Assembly (NCBI GenBank): GCA_002395225.1 | Contig: DGWH01000095.1 | Location: forward strand, 19,877 to 42,262 | Length of the DNA stretch: 22,386 nucleotides | From: Christensenella sp. UBA4263 | GTDB taxonomy: Bacteria > Bacillota > Clostridia > Christensenellales > Aristaeellaceae | Direction: 5' to 3' | In this document: positions 6,396 through 14,442 of the stretch, one piece after another | Numbering within the stretch: position 1 is the first letter of the stretch | Layout: each line of letters begins with the position of its first letter | Notes under the pieces: generated by a model | Told to the model about the DNA's origin: nothing | Seen by the model: only the letters and a program-made list of their open reading frames with translations | The model's database searches: none | Made by a program: the position numbers and the translations under genes

Positions 6396-7967
6396 ATGAC
6401 CAGAAAACTTCCGATTGGCATACAGGGCTTTGAAAAATTAAGAACAGATCATTTTCTGTATGTGGATAAAACCGAATATATCTATCAGCTGGTTCATAAC
6501 AATATTCCCTATTTTCTGAGCAGGCCAAGAAGATTCGGGAAAAGCCTTCTTCTATCCGCCATGAAAGCTTATTATGAAGGAAAAAAGGAACTGTTCGCCG
6601 GCCTGGCCATCGAGAGACTGGAAGAAGGAAATCCCGACGCATGGAAGCCCTATCCCGTATTTTATTTTGATTTCAGCGGGGATAATTATCTGAAAACCCC
6701 GATCGAAAAAGTTCTGGACAGCATGCTGCGCGATTGGGAAGCCATATACGGAGGCCAGTTTGCAGATCGTACATTGGGGGATCGTTTTCAGAAATTGCTT
6801 GAGCTTGCGAAAGAGCAGACGGGGAAACGCTGTGCTGTACTGATCGACGAGTATGATAGCCCCCTGATGGATACAATGGAGCAACCTGAGATTCATACAC
6901 ACATTAAGGAAGTATTCAAAGGTTTTTTCAGCCGCCTGAAGAAAGCGGATGAATCGATTCAGTTTATTTTCATTACTGGAGTATCCAAGTTTCACAAGGT
7001 AAGTATTTTCAGTGACCTGAATCAACTCATAGATATTTCAATGAGCGAGCGTTTTTCAGGGATATGCGGGATCACAGAGAGTGAGATTGATACATACTTT
7101 CAGGACGAAGTTGGGGCAATGGCCGTACGAAGAAAGATGACGGTTCAGGAATGCCGCGAGGCTTTAAAAAAACAATATGATGGTTACCATTTTCATCCGG
7201 AAGGGGAAGCTGTTTACAATCCTTATAGTTTGTTGGGAGCCTTGTTGGATAAGGAGTTTGGTTCTTACTGGTTTGAAACAGGCACACCAACCTTTCTGAT
7301 TAAGAGACTGCGTGATGTCCGCTTTGATGTACGCAGGTTTACAGATCAGACGATCTATGCCGGCGAATCAACCTTAAAGGACTATACGGGAGAAAGTCTG
7401 GATCCGATCCCGCTGCTTTACCAGACGGGATATCTGACCATATCGGATTATGACGTAAAGCGCAAAAGATATACGCTCAGCTTTCCGAACGAGGAGGTCA
7501 GATACGGATTTCTGGAAAGTTTGATGCCCTCCTACGTGCCCGAAGCGACGGCCGCAAACGGACTGGACATTTTTACACTGGACGATGCTGTTGAGAGCGG
7601 GAACCCGGAGAAGATCAGGAATGTGCTGACAGGCCTGTTTGCAAATATTACGTACACCCTGGAGACGGATCCTTTTGAGCATTATTTCCAGGCAGTCATT
7701 TATCTGACGTTTACGCTGCTGGGGAAGTTCTGTCAGTGCGAGATGCATACGTTTACCGGCCGTATTGACTGCAGAGTTCAAACGAAAGATTATATCTACC
7801 TGTTTGAGTTTAAGCGTGATGAACCGGCGCAGGAGGCGCTTGCGCAGATCGACAGCAAGAAATATGCGTTATCCTTCATCGCGGATTCCAGAAAGCTCTT
7901 TAAGATTGGGGTTTCTTTTGATTCGGAAACCCGTATGTTAAAGGATTGGGCCGTGGAGGAACAATGA
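6396..7967 (+). CDS. AAA-ATPase with C-terminal PD-(D/E)XK domain
   Basis: A 523-residue protein, ATG 6396 behind GGGAGAG. It has the AAA-ATPase-like domain (PF09820) with a variant P-loop RPRRFGKS (43-50), Walker B VLIDEYD (148-154) and a sensor-like FIFITGVSKF (190-199). A C-terminal PD-(D/E)XK nuclease-type domain (PF08011) carries GRID (455-458) and FEFK (470-473). Length is normal for the family (about 520-580). These proteins occur in many, often lineage-specific copies in gut Bacteroidetes and Firmicutes, and their biological role is not established; a mobile-element or defence role is only suspected. It lies next to an intron and a broken ImmA-like gene, and its composition looks more AT-rich than the flanking genes, which fits an acquired segment. 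Confidence 0.9.
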   Translation: MTRKLPIGIQGFEKLRTDHFLYVDKTEYIYQLVHNNIPYFLSRPRRFGKSLLLSAMKAYYEGKKELFAGLAIERLEEGNPDAWKPYPVFYFDFSGDNYLKTPIEKVLDSMLRDWEAIYGGQFADRTLGDRFQKLLELAKEQTGKRCAVLIDEYDSPLMDTMEQPEIHTHIKEVFKGFFSRLKKADESIQFIFITGVSKFHKVSIFSDLNQLIDISMSERFSGICGITESEIDTYFQDEVGAMAVRRKMTVQECREALKKQYDGYHFHPEGEAVYNPYSLLGALLDKEFGSYWFETGTPTFLIKRLRDVRFDVRRFTDQTIYAGESTLKDYTGESLDPIPLLYQTGYLTISDYDVKRKRYTLSFPNEEVRYGFLESLMPSYVPEATAANGLDIFTLDDAVESGNPEKIRNVLTGLFANITYTLETDPFEHYFQAVIYLTFTLLGKFCQCEMHTFTGRIDCRVQTKDYIYLFEFKRDEPAQEALAQIDSKKYALSFIADSRKLFKIGVSFDSETRMLKDWAVEEQ

Positions 7968-8169
7968 TCTTGTTACTGTGCAAATAAACGTGCTTTGATG
8001 GACAAAAGCATATATTTTGAAGAGGAACATGGGAAATCCGAAATCAGCGTATGACCAGTCATCACGCACCGGCATTTGCTGGGAAATATCGGAACACCGG
8101 ACCTCTTCTTTTTTTGCATAGTCAGCGGGAGACAAAATAATGGGCAGGAAATACGAAAACGAAGCACAA

Positions 8170-8195
8170 ACAGGGGCCGGCTGCCCGGCCCCTGT
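8170..8195 (-). terminator. Terminator of the hydrolase/gluQRS unit
   Basis: An 11-bp stem, ACAGGGGCCGG (8170-8180) with CCGGCCCCTGT (8185-8195), loop CTGC. On the minus strand it is followed by TTTGTGCTTCGTTTTC, a weak T-rich tract. It lies 68 bases after the hydrolase stop. The rest of 7968-8263 shows no convincing gene. Confidence 0.65.
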
Positions 8196-8263
8196 GATCA
8201 GGATACAGCTGCATAAATGATGTCACTGACGCTTGAATTTCTTTACGGACAAGCGCTGCTTTT

Positions 8264-9121
8264 TCATTTAAGCCGTGAGACAATTTCCTCATGAATGAGG
8301 GCACGGACCTGGGGGCCCCAGAAATTCCCTTCATGTTCTGCGCCGGTGACATAGCAGGCGCGGACCTGCGCATTCACCTCCTGAAGGCGTGTATAAAGCG
8401 CGTCCAGCTGGGAACAGGGAACAAGGGGATCACCGGTGCCGTGCAGGAGGAGGAAAGGCGGCAGTGGTCCGTCTTTAACCCGGAAGACCGGGCTGTACCG
8501 GATCATCTCCTCCTGCCAGCGGGCTTTATCCGGTCCGAAATAGGCGGTAAGAACGGCTTCTCTGTCCGGGAAGTCGCTGAGATGCTCGAAAAGGGCCGGC
8601 AGATCCGTGGGGGCGAAACAGGAAATGACGGACTGGACGGCATCGCTGCATTCACGGTATTCCGGTGTCTGGAATTCCGGATCATCGCCCGTGAGTCCCA
8701 GGAGGCAGACGGTATTGCCGCCGGAGCTTGTACCGAAGGCGACAATTTTCTCGGTGTTCAGGGCGTATTTGGCGGCGTTTGCCCGGAGAAAACGGATGGC
8801 GCACTTGGCGTCGATCAGGAATGCCGGGAACGGGCAGCCGTTCTCGGTGCTCCGGTGCCGGATGGTTGCAACGGCATATCCTTCCTCTGCATACCGGGAG
8901 AGCATGGGAATTTCATACCCGAGATTCGGCGTTGTCCAGGCGGAACCCTGGACAAAGAGAATCAGCGGATGAGGAATTTGGGCGGAGCGGTCATCATTGG
9001 GCGCCCAGGGGAGGAGAAGGGACAGGTCCTGACCGTTCTCCGAATAGACGATGTGCTCAATGAGTTCAGCCTGCCCTTCAAGGGAAGGATTCATGGGGAG
9101 CTGCGGGATGCCTTGGATCAT
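8264..9121 (-). CDS. Alpha/beta hydrolase, esterase/lipase-like
   Basis: A 285-residue protein from ATG 9121 with AGGAGG seven bases upstream. The nucleophile elbow is GTSSGG (130-135, Ser132). The acid is in HGTGDP (227-232, Asp231) and the catalytic His in AEHEG (261-265, His263). The segment LILFVQGSAW (53-62) sits where the HGG oxyanion motif normally lies and has Q in place of H. The order fits the Aes/BD-FAE-like esterases, which cleave acyl or feruloyl esters; the true substrate cannot be told. There is no signal peptide, so it is cytoplasmic. It follows gluQRS by 33 bases on the same strand and is probably co-transcribed. Fold sure, substrate unknown. Confidence 0.88.
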   Translation of the reverse strand: MIQGIPQLPMNPSLEGQAELIEHIVYSENGQDLSLLLPWAPNDDRSAQIPHPLILFVQGSAWTTPNLGYEIPMLSRYAEEGYAVATIRHRSTENGCPFPAFLIDAKCAIRFLRANAAKYALNTEKIVAFGTSSGGNTVCLLGLTGDDPEFQTPEYRECSDAVQSVISCFAPTDLPALFEHLSDFPDREAVLTAYFGPDKARWQEEMIRYSPVFRVKDGPLPPFLLLHGTGDPLVPCSQLDALYTRLQEVNAQVRACYVTGAEHEGNFWGPQVRALIHEEIVSRLK

Positions 9122-9154
9122 GAGGGTACCTCCTCTATTTTGTTTCGTTCAGAT

Positions 9155-10081
9155 TCAGTCCGGAAAGCCTTCGGGCAGGCACAGGTCGCGGCGGGGAAGG
9201 ACGCTGAGGTCAAAGGCGGGCATCAGGGATTCAAGCGTGCAGGGACGCCACTCCGGAATCAGGCCGGCACCGGCGGCAAGTGCCCCGATGATTTCCTCCG
9301 CGGAGTATTTTTTTGACAGGGCAGACAGGGAGATGGCCTGATTCCGTTTGGCCAGGCGGCGTCCGTCGGAGCCGACCAGAAGGGGAATGTGGGCATAGAC
9401 CGGGGTGGGAAACCCCAGCAGCTGCTGCAGATAGATCTGGGCGGGGGTGGCGGAGAGAATGTCACAGCCGCGGACCACCTCGGTGACGCCGGATTCGGCA
9501 TCATCGATCACCACGGCCAGATGATAGGCAAAGACGCCGTCGGCGCGGCGAAGGATAAAATCGCCGGGATTATCTGCAAGGCCGGCGGTGAAGGGGCCCT
9601 GAATCCGGTCCTGCACAGTGATCGCCGTGTCGGGGACGTGCAGCCGGTAGGCAGGAACTTTTTCCTGCATTTTCTGCTGGATTTCGGCGGGGCTCAGGGC
9701 GCGGCAGGTGCCGGGATACACATAGAGGGTATCCCCGCGGTTTGGCGCCTGGCTGGCATGGAGCTGTGCCCGGGAACAGAAACAGGGATAGACACGGCTG
9801 GTGTCAAGGAGACGGCGGAATATGGCCTCATAGGCCGGGGTGCGCTCGCTCTGGACAAGGATTGGCCCGTCCCAGCGGAAACCGAGAAAATCAAGGTCCG
9901 AGATACACTGGCGGACAAGATTGGCGGGGCACCGGGCCTTGTCAAGGTCCTCAATGCGCAGGAGACACCGGCCGCCCTGTGTCCTTGCAGACAGGTAGGC
10001 GATCATGGCACAGAGCAGGTTGCCGGGATGAAGGTAACCGCTGGGGGTGGGGGCGAAGCGCCCGACGACGGGGGTGCTCAT
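9155..10081 (-). CDS. gluQ: Glutamyl-Q tRNA(Asp) synthetase
   Basis: A 308-residue class I synthetase-like enzyme lacking an anticodon-binding domain, which separates it from GltX (about 480 residues). Residues 7-21 are GRFAPTPSGYLHPGN, with HPGN as the HIGH signature. RIEDLD lies at 42-47, a zinc site CFC at 100-102 with Y and C near 122-126, and RLAKRN (242-247) in place of KMSKS, the relaxed form usual in this family. It charges the queuosine base at position 34 of tRNA(Asp) with glutamate. The start ATG overlaps the upstream stop by four bases (ATGA), with GAGG six bases before it, so translation is coupled. GluQRS is best known from Proteobacteria and appears less common in Clostridia. 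Confidence 0.92.
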   Translation of the reverse strand: MSTPVVGRFAPTPSGYLHPGNLLCAMIAYLSARTQGGRCLLRIEDLDKARCPANLVRQCISDLDFLGFRWDGPILVQSERTPAYEAIFRRLLDTSRVYPCFCSRAQLHASQAPNRGDTLYVYPGTCRALSPAEIQQKMQEKVPAYRLHVPDTAITVQDRIQGPFTAGLADNPGDFILRRADGVFAYHLAVVIDDAESGVTEVVRGCDILSATPAQIYLQQLLGFPTPVYAHIPLLVGSDGRRLAKRNQAISLSALSKKYSAEEIIGALAAGAGLIPEWRPCTLESLMPAFDLSVLPRRDLCLPEGFPD

Positions 10082-10380
10082 GCATCCTCAATGGGCAGGC
10101 GGGTGCGCGTCTGGGAAGGTCCGTGGGCGGAAATGCGCTCGATTTCCAGCCGGAAAAACGAGATGGGCTCCGTAAAGTGCTCCTGTGTATAGAAGGTCGT
10201 ATTGAAATTTTCATACTCATAGGCATGCTTGTGCAGCTGGATGGGACGCTGAATGTCGAAGCGGTGGCAAAGCTCGAGAAAGGCGGATTCGGTGTCCCCG
10301 TCCACAATCGGGACGGTTTCGCTGCGGAGTATGCGGTGGTGACGGTCAACCAGCCGCCCCCAGAGACGATCGTTTTCCAT
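10078..10380 (-). CDS. Conserved-looking 100-residue protein, unknown
   Basis: Starts at ATG 10380 with AGAGGA seven bases upstream and ends in the ATGA overlap with gluQ, which supports a real gene. The protein is hydrophilic, rich in Arg, His and aromatic residues (HKHAYEYENFNTTFYTQEHF at about 50-69), with no signal peptide or membrane segment. I do not recognise a family. Coupling to gluQ suggests a tRNA- or queuosine-related or merely housekeeping role; that is inference. Confidence 0.7.
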   Translation of the reverse strand: MENDRLWGRLVDRHHRILRSETVPIVDGDTESAFLELCHRFDIQRPIQLHKHAYEYENFNTTFYTQEHFTEPISFFRLEIERISAHGPSQTRTRLPIEDA

Positions 10381-10393
10381 CTGAAAATCCTCT

Positions 10394-10422
10394 TTGCTTC
10401 CTTATGGATTTTGCGTTATAAT
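10394..10422 (+). promoter_or_regulatory. Promoter of walJ
   Basis: TTGCTT (10394-10399), 17 bases, perfect TATAAT (10417-10422). The start of transcription is expected near 10429, leaving a leader of about 90 nt. A minus-strand TATAAC (10415-10420) overlaps this -10, so the divergent gluQ unit may start from the same spot, but no good -35 is seen for it. Confidence 0.65.
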
Positions 10423-10430
10423 GTCAGTCA

Positions 10431-10464
10431 GGTCTGCCTGTGGTTTTGTGTGCAAATGCAGACC
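10431..10464 (+). promoter_or_regulatory. Inverted repeat at the walJ transcript start
   Basis: GGTCTGC (10431-10437) and GCAGACC (10458-10464) are exact inverted repeats with 20 bases between, placed right at the expected 5' end of the walJ transcript. It could be an operator or a 5' stabilising hairpin. Confidence 0.4.
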
Positions 10465-10519
10465 GGACAGTTAACGGGTATTTTCATTGTACTCGTTCGT
10501 GAGAGGTTTGTAAACAATT

Positions 10520-11350
10520 GTGAAAATGATATTTTGCCCGCTTGCCTCCGGTTCGGCGGGAAATTGCACATATGTTTCGTTTGGCGGGACGCGGCTCCTC
10601 ATCGATGCCGGCATATCGGCGGCGCGGATCTGCGTGGCGCTGAAGCAGCTGGGGCTCACCCCGGCGGATCTTGACGGCATCCTGATTACCCATGAACACG
10701 TGGATCATATTCGCGGCATCCCCGTATTTACCAGAAAATACGGCGTTCCCGTGTACGCCAATACGGGAACCTGGATGGGCATCCTTCGCAGGGATGCCGA
10801 CATCCCCATGGAAAAGCGCTATGCGTTTGAGACGGGAATGGATTTTTATATCGGCGACATCAATGTGATGCCCTTTGCCATTCCCCATGATGCCAACGAT
10901 CCGGTGGGGTATATGCTGAGGTGCCGGGGGCTGGCGGCGGCCGTGGCGACGGATATCGGCCATCTGAACGAGGAGTGGATGGGGAAAATCGCCGGCGCGC
11001 AGGCGGTGCTGCTGGAGGCCAACTATAATGAGGAAATGCTGAGAAACGGGCCGTATCCCTACCATCTGAAGCAGCGCATACTCTCGCGGCGGGGACATCT
11101 GCCCAATGAGGACTGTGCCAGGGCTCTGATCCGTCTGTACGCGTCGGGAACGCAGGCGGCCTTTCTCGGACATCTTTCCGGGGAAAACAATACGCCGGAG
11201 GTAGCGTATGAGACGGTCTGCGGAATGCTGAGAGAGGCCGGAATCCGGCCGGATTCGGACATCGCGGTCAATGTGGCCCGCCGGGAACAGGTATCGGACA
11301 TGGTGGTGCTTGAGGCGCCGGAGGAACAGCGGAGAAAGGTCTTTTTCTGA
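10520..11350 (+). CDS. walJ: WalJ/YycJ-type MBL-fold hydrolase
   Basis: A 276-residue metallo-beta-lactamase-fold protein. PLASGSAGNCTY (7-18) is the characteristic YycJ opening. THEHVDH (57-63) is the HxHxDH di-metal site, and further ligands are IPHDAND near 125 and LGHLSGENN near 215. Bacillus YycJ/WalJ is a nuclease-like protein linked to the WalRK cell-wall regulon and DNA mismatch repair; here no walRK genes are adjacent. The start is GTG 10520 with GAGAGG 13 bases upstream; ATG 10526 is also possible, and both keep the conserved motif. The stop is 90 bases before cdaA. Confidence 0.88.
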   Translation: MKMIFCPLASGSAGNCTYVSFGGTRLLIDAGISAARICVALKQLGLTPADLDGILITHEHVDHIRGIPVFTRKYGVPVYANTGTWMGILRRDADIPMEKRYAFETGMDFYIGDINVMPFAIPHDANDPVGYMLRCRGLAAAVATDIGHLNEEWMGKIAGAQAVLLEANYNEEMLRNGPYPYHLKQRILSRRGHLPNEDCARALIRLYASGTQAAFLGHLSGENNTPEVAYETVCGMLREAGIRPDSDIAVNVARREQVSDMVVLEAPEEQRRKVFF

Positions 11351-11380
11351 GAGAGGCCGGCCGTGTTTTCCTTTTTTGAC

Positions 11381-11409
11381 TGTATCAGCACCGGGAAATG
11401 ATGTATAAT
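11381..11409 (+). promoter_or_regulatory. Possible cdaA promoter
   Basis: A perfect TATAAT (11404-11409) lies 31 bases before cdaA, with only TGTATC (11381-11386) at 17-base spacing as a -35. A better TTGACT (11376-11381) is too far away (22 bases). Weak call. Confidence 0.35.
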
Positions 11410-11440
11410 AAAGCGGATTTGAATGAGTACAGGGTGAGGA

Positions 11441-12328
11441 TTGAAACCAGTGCGAGCATTATTGGAACCGATTATTACGATTGCATGGAATGTATGGCAT
11501 TATCCGGATGTGATGGATTTCGTCGACGTGATCCTGCTGGCAGTGCTGATTTACCAGATGATCATCCATGTCCGGAATACCCGTGTCTCACAGACACTGA
11601 AGGGAATCATGATCCTGCTTGTCCTGACCTGGATCAGCGGGGTTCTCGGGATGCGCAGTATCCACATGCTGCTGACGTGGATTATCAATGCCGGACCCGT
11701 GATGATTGTGGTGCTGTTTCAGGCGGAGATCCGGCGTATTCTGGAGGAACTGGGCAACTTTGAGTCGGGCGTGTTCACGGAGACCCGGAAAGCAGACAAT
11801 ATCATCGATGAGATTACCCTTGCCGTCATGAACATGTCAAGGCGCCGGGTGGGTGCCCTGATCGTCATTGAAAACGGCATCCGTCTCAATGATGTCATCG
11901 CGACCGGAACACATGTGGACGGTCTGATTTCCCAGCCGCTGATTGAGAATATTTTTGAGCCGAAAACACCGCTGCACGATGGTGCCGTCGTTCTGCGGGA
12001 GGACCGGGTGGTGGCCGCGGCCTGTCTCCTGCGCCTTTCGGATACGACCGGTGTGGGCCGGGATCTGGGCACCAGACACCGCGCGGGAATCGGCATGAGC
12101 GAGGTTTCAGATGCCACGGTGCTGATTGTCTCCGAGGAAACCGGCGTCGTCTCCGTGGCCGAGGGCGGAAACCTGCAGCGCCATCTGGATGAACAGGCGG
12201 TCCGCCGGGTTCTCAACCGCGTATATGGAGACCGGACGGACAGCAGGCGGACACTGCCTCTGCTTCGTTTAAAGAAAGGGGGGCAAAGCCGCGATGATGA
12301 ACAGTCGTCCTCCGAGAAAAAGCAGTAA
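11441..12328 (+). CDS. cdaA: Diadenylate cyclase CdaA
   Basis: A 295-residue membrane enzyme making cyclic di-AMP from two ATP. Three hydrophobic helices lie at about 26-43, 54-70 and 76-95, followed by the DisA_N domain with LHDGAVV (DGA at 180-182) and GTRHRAG (RHR at 212-214), the two signature motifs, both intact. Length is slightly above the usual 270 because of a Lys/Ser-rich tail. The start is uncertain: TTG 11441 or GTG 11450, the latter with GAGG (11436-11439) at good spacing. It overlaps ybbR by 35 bases. In many Firmicutes the order is cdaA-cdaR-glmM; glmM does not follow here. Confidence 0.95.
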   Translation: MKPVRALLEPIITIAWNVWHYPDVMDFVDVILLAVLIYQMIIHVRNTRVSQTLKGIMILLVLTWISGVLGMRSIHMLLTWIINAGPVMIVVLFQAEIRRILEELGNFESGVFTETRKADNIIDEITLAVMNMSRRRVGALIVIENGIRLNDVIATGTHVDGLISQPLIENIFEPKTPLHDGAVVLREDRVVAAACLLRLSDTTGVGRDLGTRHRAGIGMSEVSDATVLIVSEETGVVSVAEGGNLQRHLDEQAVRRVLNRVYGDRTDSRRTLPLLRLKKGGQSRDDEQSSSEKKQ

Positions 12329-13607
12329 CGGACGCAGCCGGTTTTCCAGGGCGTTTTCCCGGCTGATTAACAATAAAATCTTTCTTGCCCTGTTCTCGCT
12401 GGGACTGGCCTGCGCGATCTGGGGCGCCCTGATCGCCTCGGACGGGTCACTGACCCGGCGGAAAGTGTTTGCCGATGCGCCGGTCAGCGTGACCGGTGAG
12501 TCCTCCCTGATCAGCCGGGGCTATATTGTCACGGATAACATTCTGGAACTGGTTCCCAATGTGGACATGGTTGTCGAGGTGACGCAGGGTACGTATGACC
12601 GGGCGACCGCCTCGATCTATAATCCGCATTTTGAGCTGACGCAGGTCAGCGGCGAGGGGGAAAATACCCTGAACGTCGTGTTTTCCTCCCAGGTTTACGG
12701 GCAGGTCATCTCCTGTGAACCCAGCTCCGTCAAGGTCAACGTGGAGAGGTACATTACCAGGCGCGTTCCCGTGCTGGTGGAACTGACGGGGACTGTGCCC
12801 GACGGATATTACCTGAAGAGCTATAAGACGGATCCCACCTCCCTGACCGTGTCCGGTCCCCAGAGCGTGGTGTCCGGCATCTCCCGGGTGGTGGTCCGGC
12901 TGAACCAGAGTGATCTGACGTCGGAGCGGATGACGGACCGTCTGGCGCTGAACCTGGAACTGCAGCGGTCGGATGGGTCAAAAGTTGAATCGGACAAGCT
13001 GACCGTGACCAACCAGTCGGTCATCACGGGCAGCGTCATTGTTGAAACGGAACTGATTCCCATGAAAGCCGTTCCGGTGGAGGCGGCGGAGTTTGTCAGC
13101 GGCACACCGGCCGAGGGATACCGGCTGGCTGCCATTGAACTGGCTGCCTCGAGCGTGGATGTGGCGGCTTCCCGGGAGATTCTGGATACCATTTCCGTGA
13201 TTACGACGGATACCCCGCTGGATATTACGGACGCGACCGAATCGATGACCGGCTATGTCCGGCTGCGCCGCCTCACCGGAATCGACAGCACGCTGCCGGC
13301 GGAAATCGGGGTCAAGGCCGTGATTGAGGAGGAGGAACTGACCCGCCAGTTCCGGCAGGTCAATATTCAGGTGAGGGGCGACAGCGCGGGAAAGGCAACG
13401 CTCGCCACCAAACGGACCAATGTGCGGGTGACGGGCAAATACAGCGCCGTAAAGGCACTGACCGCCGAGGATCTTCTTCTTTCCGTGGATGTGACAGGCC
13501 TTGAGGCCGGCACGCATATCCTCCCCGTAAAGGCGTCGGTCATCAACCAGCCGGAGCTGACGGTTGAACTGGACAGCGGGGAAGTGCAGGCAATGATTGC
13601 GCAGTAG
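12294..13607 (+). CDS. cdaR: YbbR/CdaR regulator of CdaA
   Basis: A 437-residue protein starting inside cdaA, with AGGGGGG (12277-12283) ahead of ATG 12294. One transmembrane helix (about 29-49) is followed by an extracytoplasmic part of four YbbR-type beta domains (roughly 55-135, 145-225, 235-320, 330-412). Repeated VPV-type strands such as RRVPVLVELTGTVPDGYYLK and MKAVPVEAAEF mark the domains. CdaR binds CdaA in the membrane and modulates its activity. Length and domain number are normal for the family. Confidence 0.93.
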   Translation: MMNSRPPRKSSNGRSRFSRAFSRLINNKIFLALFSLGLACAIWGALIASDGSLTRRKVFADAPVSVTGESSLISRGYIVTDNILELVPNVDMVVEVTQGTYDRATASIYNPHFELTQVSGEGENTLNVVFSSQVYGQVISCEPSSVKVNVERYITRRVPVLVELTGTVPDGYYLKSYKTDPTSLTVSGPQSVVSGISRVVVRLNQSDLTSERMTDRLALNLELQRSDGSKVESDKLTVTNQSVITGSVIVETELIPMKAVPVEAAEFVSGTPAEGYRLAAIELAASSVDVAASREILDTISVITTDTPLDITDATESMTGYVRLRRLTGIDSTLPAEIGVKAVIEEEELTRQFRQVNIQVRGDSAGKATLATKRTNVRVTGKYSAVKALTAEDLLLSVDVTGLEAGTHILPVKASVINQPELTVELDSGEVQAMIAQ

Positions 13608-13653
13608 CGATTGCCGGGCAGTGCGTTGAGGACAGAGTTCTGCAGAGGATGCG

Positions 13654-14442
13654 ATGGGACAGTTTACAGATTTTCTTTTTTCCATCCTGCTGGGCTGGGT
13701 GAAAACGCTTTCCGGTTCCCTGTGGGCGGCTTTTGCCAATGACCGGGAAAGCATTCTGGAATGGCTCGGCAGATACTGGTTTCCGGTCTGTCTGGTTCTG
13801 GTGACCGTCGGGCTTGCCGGTGACTGGCTGATCTGGCTGATCCGCTGGAGACCGTTTCATGCCTGGTCCGTTCGTGCCAGGGAAAAACTCCGGATCAGTG
13901 AGGAATCCATTGTCCGGATGAATGAGGAACAGGTGGGTCCGGAGGCGGCGGAGCAGCTGATGACGGAGCCGGAAAGTGAGCCGGAGGAGGAACGGAGCCG
14001 GGAGGAAAAAGAGGCGGATCTTTTTCGCCGGGCAGCGTCCATTCCGGACGAGAAACTGGGCGAGTATCCGGGAATGCGCTATGAGCAGACCCCGTCCTTT
14101 GAGGATACCATGCAGTATCAGCGTCCCTCGGGGGTAGAGGATGAGCAGACCCGCTATCAGCGGGAACTGCAGGAATATGAGGTGAAGCGGGCCCAGTATG
14201 AGCGTGACCTGGCCGAGTGGACAAGAATGCAGGAAGCGGAAAAACAGGCCAGGTACGAACAGGAAATGGAAGAGTACAGGGATAAGCGGGCCCGGTATGC
14301 CCTGGAGATGGCGGAGTATGAACGGGAACTGGCCGAATACGAGCGCGTTCACGGGAAACCGGAAAGCGATGCACCTGCCCCGGCAGACGCTTCAGACGCG
14401 GAAAACGGCCGGAAGCGCCGGAGAGGGTCACACCTGGCATGA
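13654..14442 (+). CDS. Membrane protein with tyrosine-heptad helix
   Basis: A 262-residue protein, ATG 13654 with AGAGG six bases upstream. There is a hydrophobic N-terminal stretch (about 4-28) and a clear transmembrane helix (43-63), then a basic/acidic cytoplasmic-type region. From residue 168 to 234 a charged helix has Tyr or Trp at every seventh position (168, 175, 182, 189, then 201, 208, 215, 222, 229). It ends in a basic tail (RKRRRG). I recognise no family; coiled-coil scaffolding is inferred. Its last four bases overlap the next start (ATGA), so it is coupled to the mannosyltransferase-like gene, and it follows cdaR by 46 bases. Confidence 0.78.
   Translation: MGQFTDFLFSILLGWVKTLSGSLWAAFANDRESILEWLGRYWFPVCLVLVTVGLAGDWLIWLIRWRPFHAWSVRAREKLRISEESIVRMNEEQVGPEAAEQLMTEPESEPEEERSREEKEADLFRRAASIPDEKLGEYPGMRYEQTPSFEDTMQYQRPSGVEDEQTRYQRELQEYEVKRAQYERDLAEWTRMQEAEKQARYEQEMEEYRDKRARYALEMAEYERELAEYERVHGKPESDAPAPADASDAENGRKRRRGSHLA

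Noticed and set aside
7998..8054. A possible 18-residue peptide (MDKSIYFEEEHGKSEISV)
   Set aside because: Faint resemblance to an enzyme N-terminus, but it is too short, lacks a good ribosome binding site and is not continued in any frame.
8019..8106. GAAGAGG and CCTCTTC followed by a T-run as terminator of the AAA-ATPase gene
   Set aside because: The arms are only 7 bp and the loop is over 70 bases, so a working intrinsic terminator is unlikely.
8291..9316. A 341-codon open frame on the plus strand
   Set aside because: Antisense to the alpha/beta hydrolase, whose catalytic triad is intact; Gly-rich noise without a domain.
9155..10081. Glutamyl-tRNA synthetase GltX
   Set aside because: The protein is only 308 residues, lacks the anticodon-binding domain and has the CxC...Y...C zinc site and relaxed KMSKS of GluQRS.
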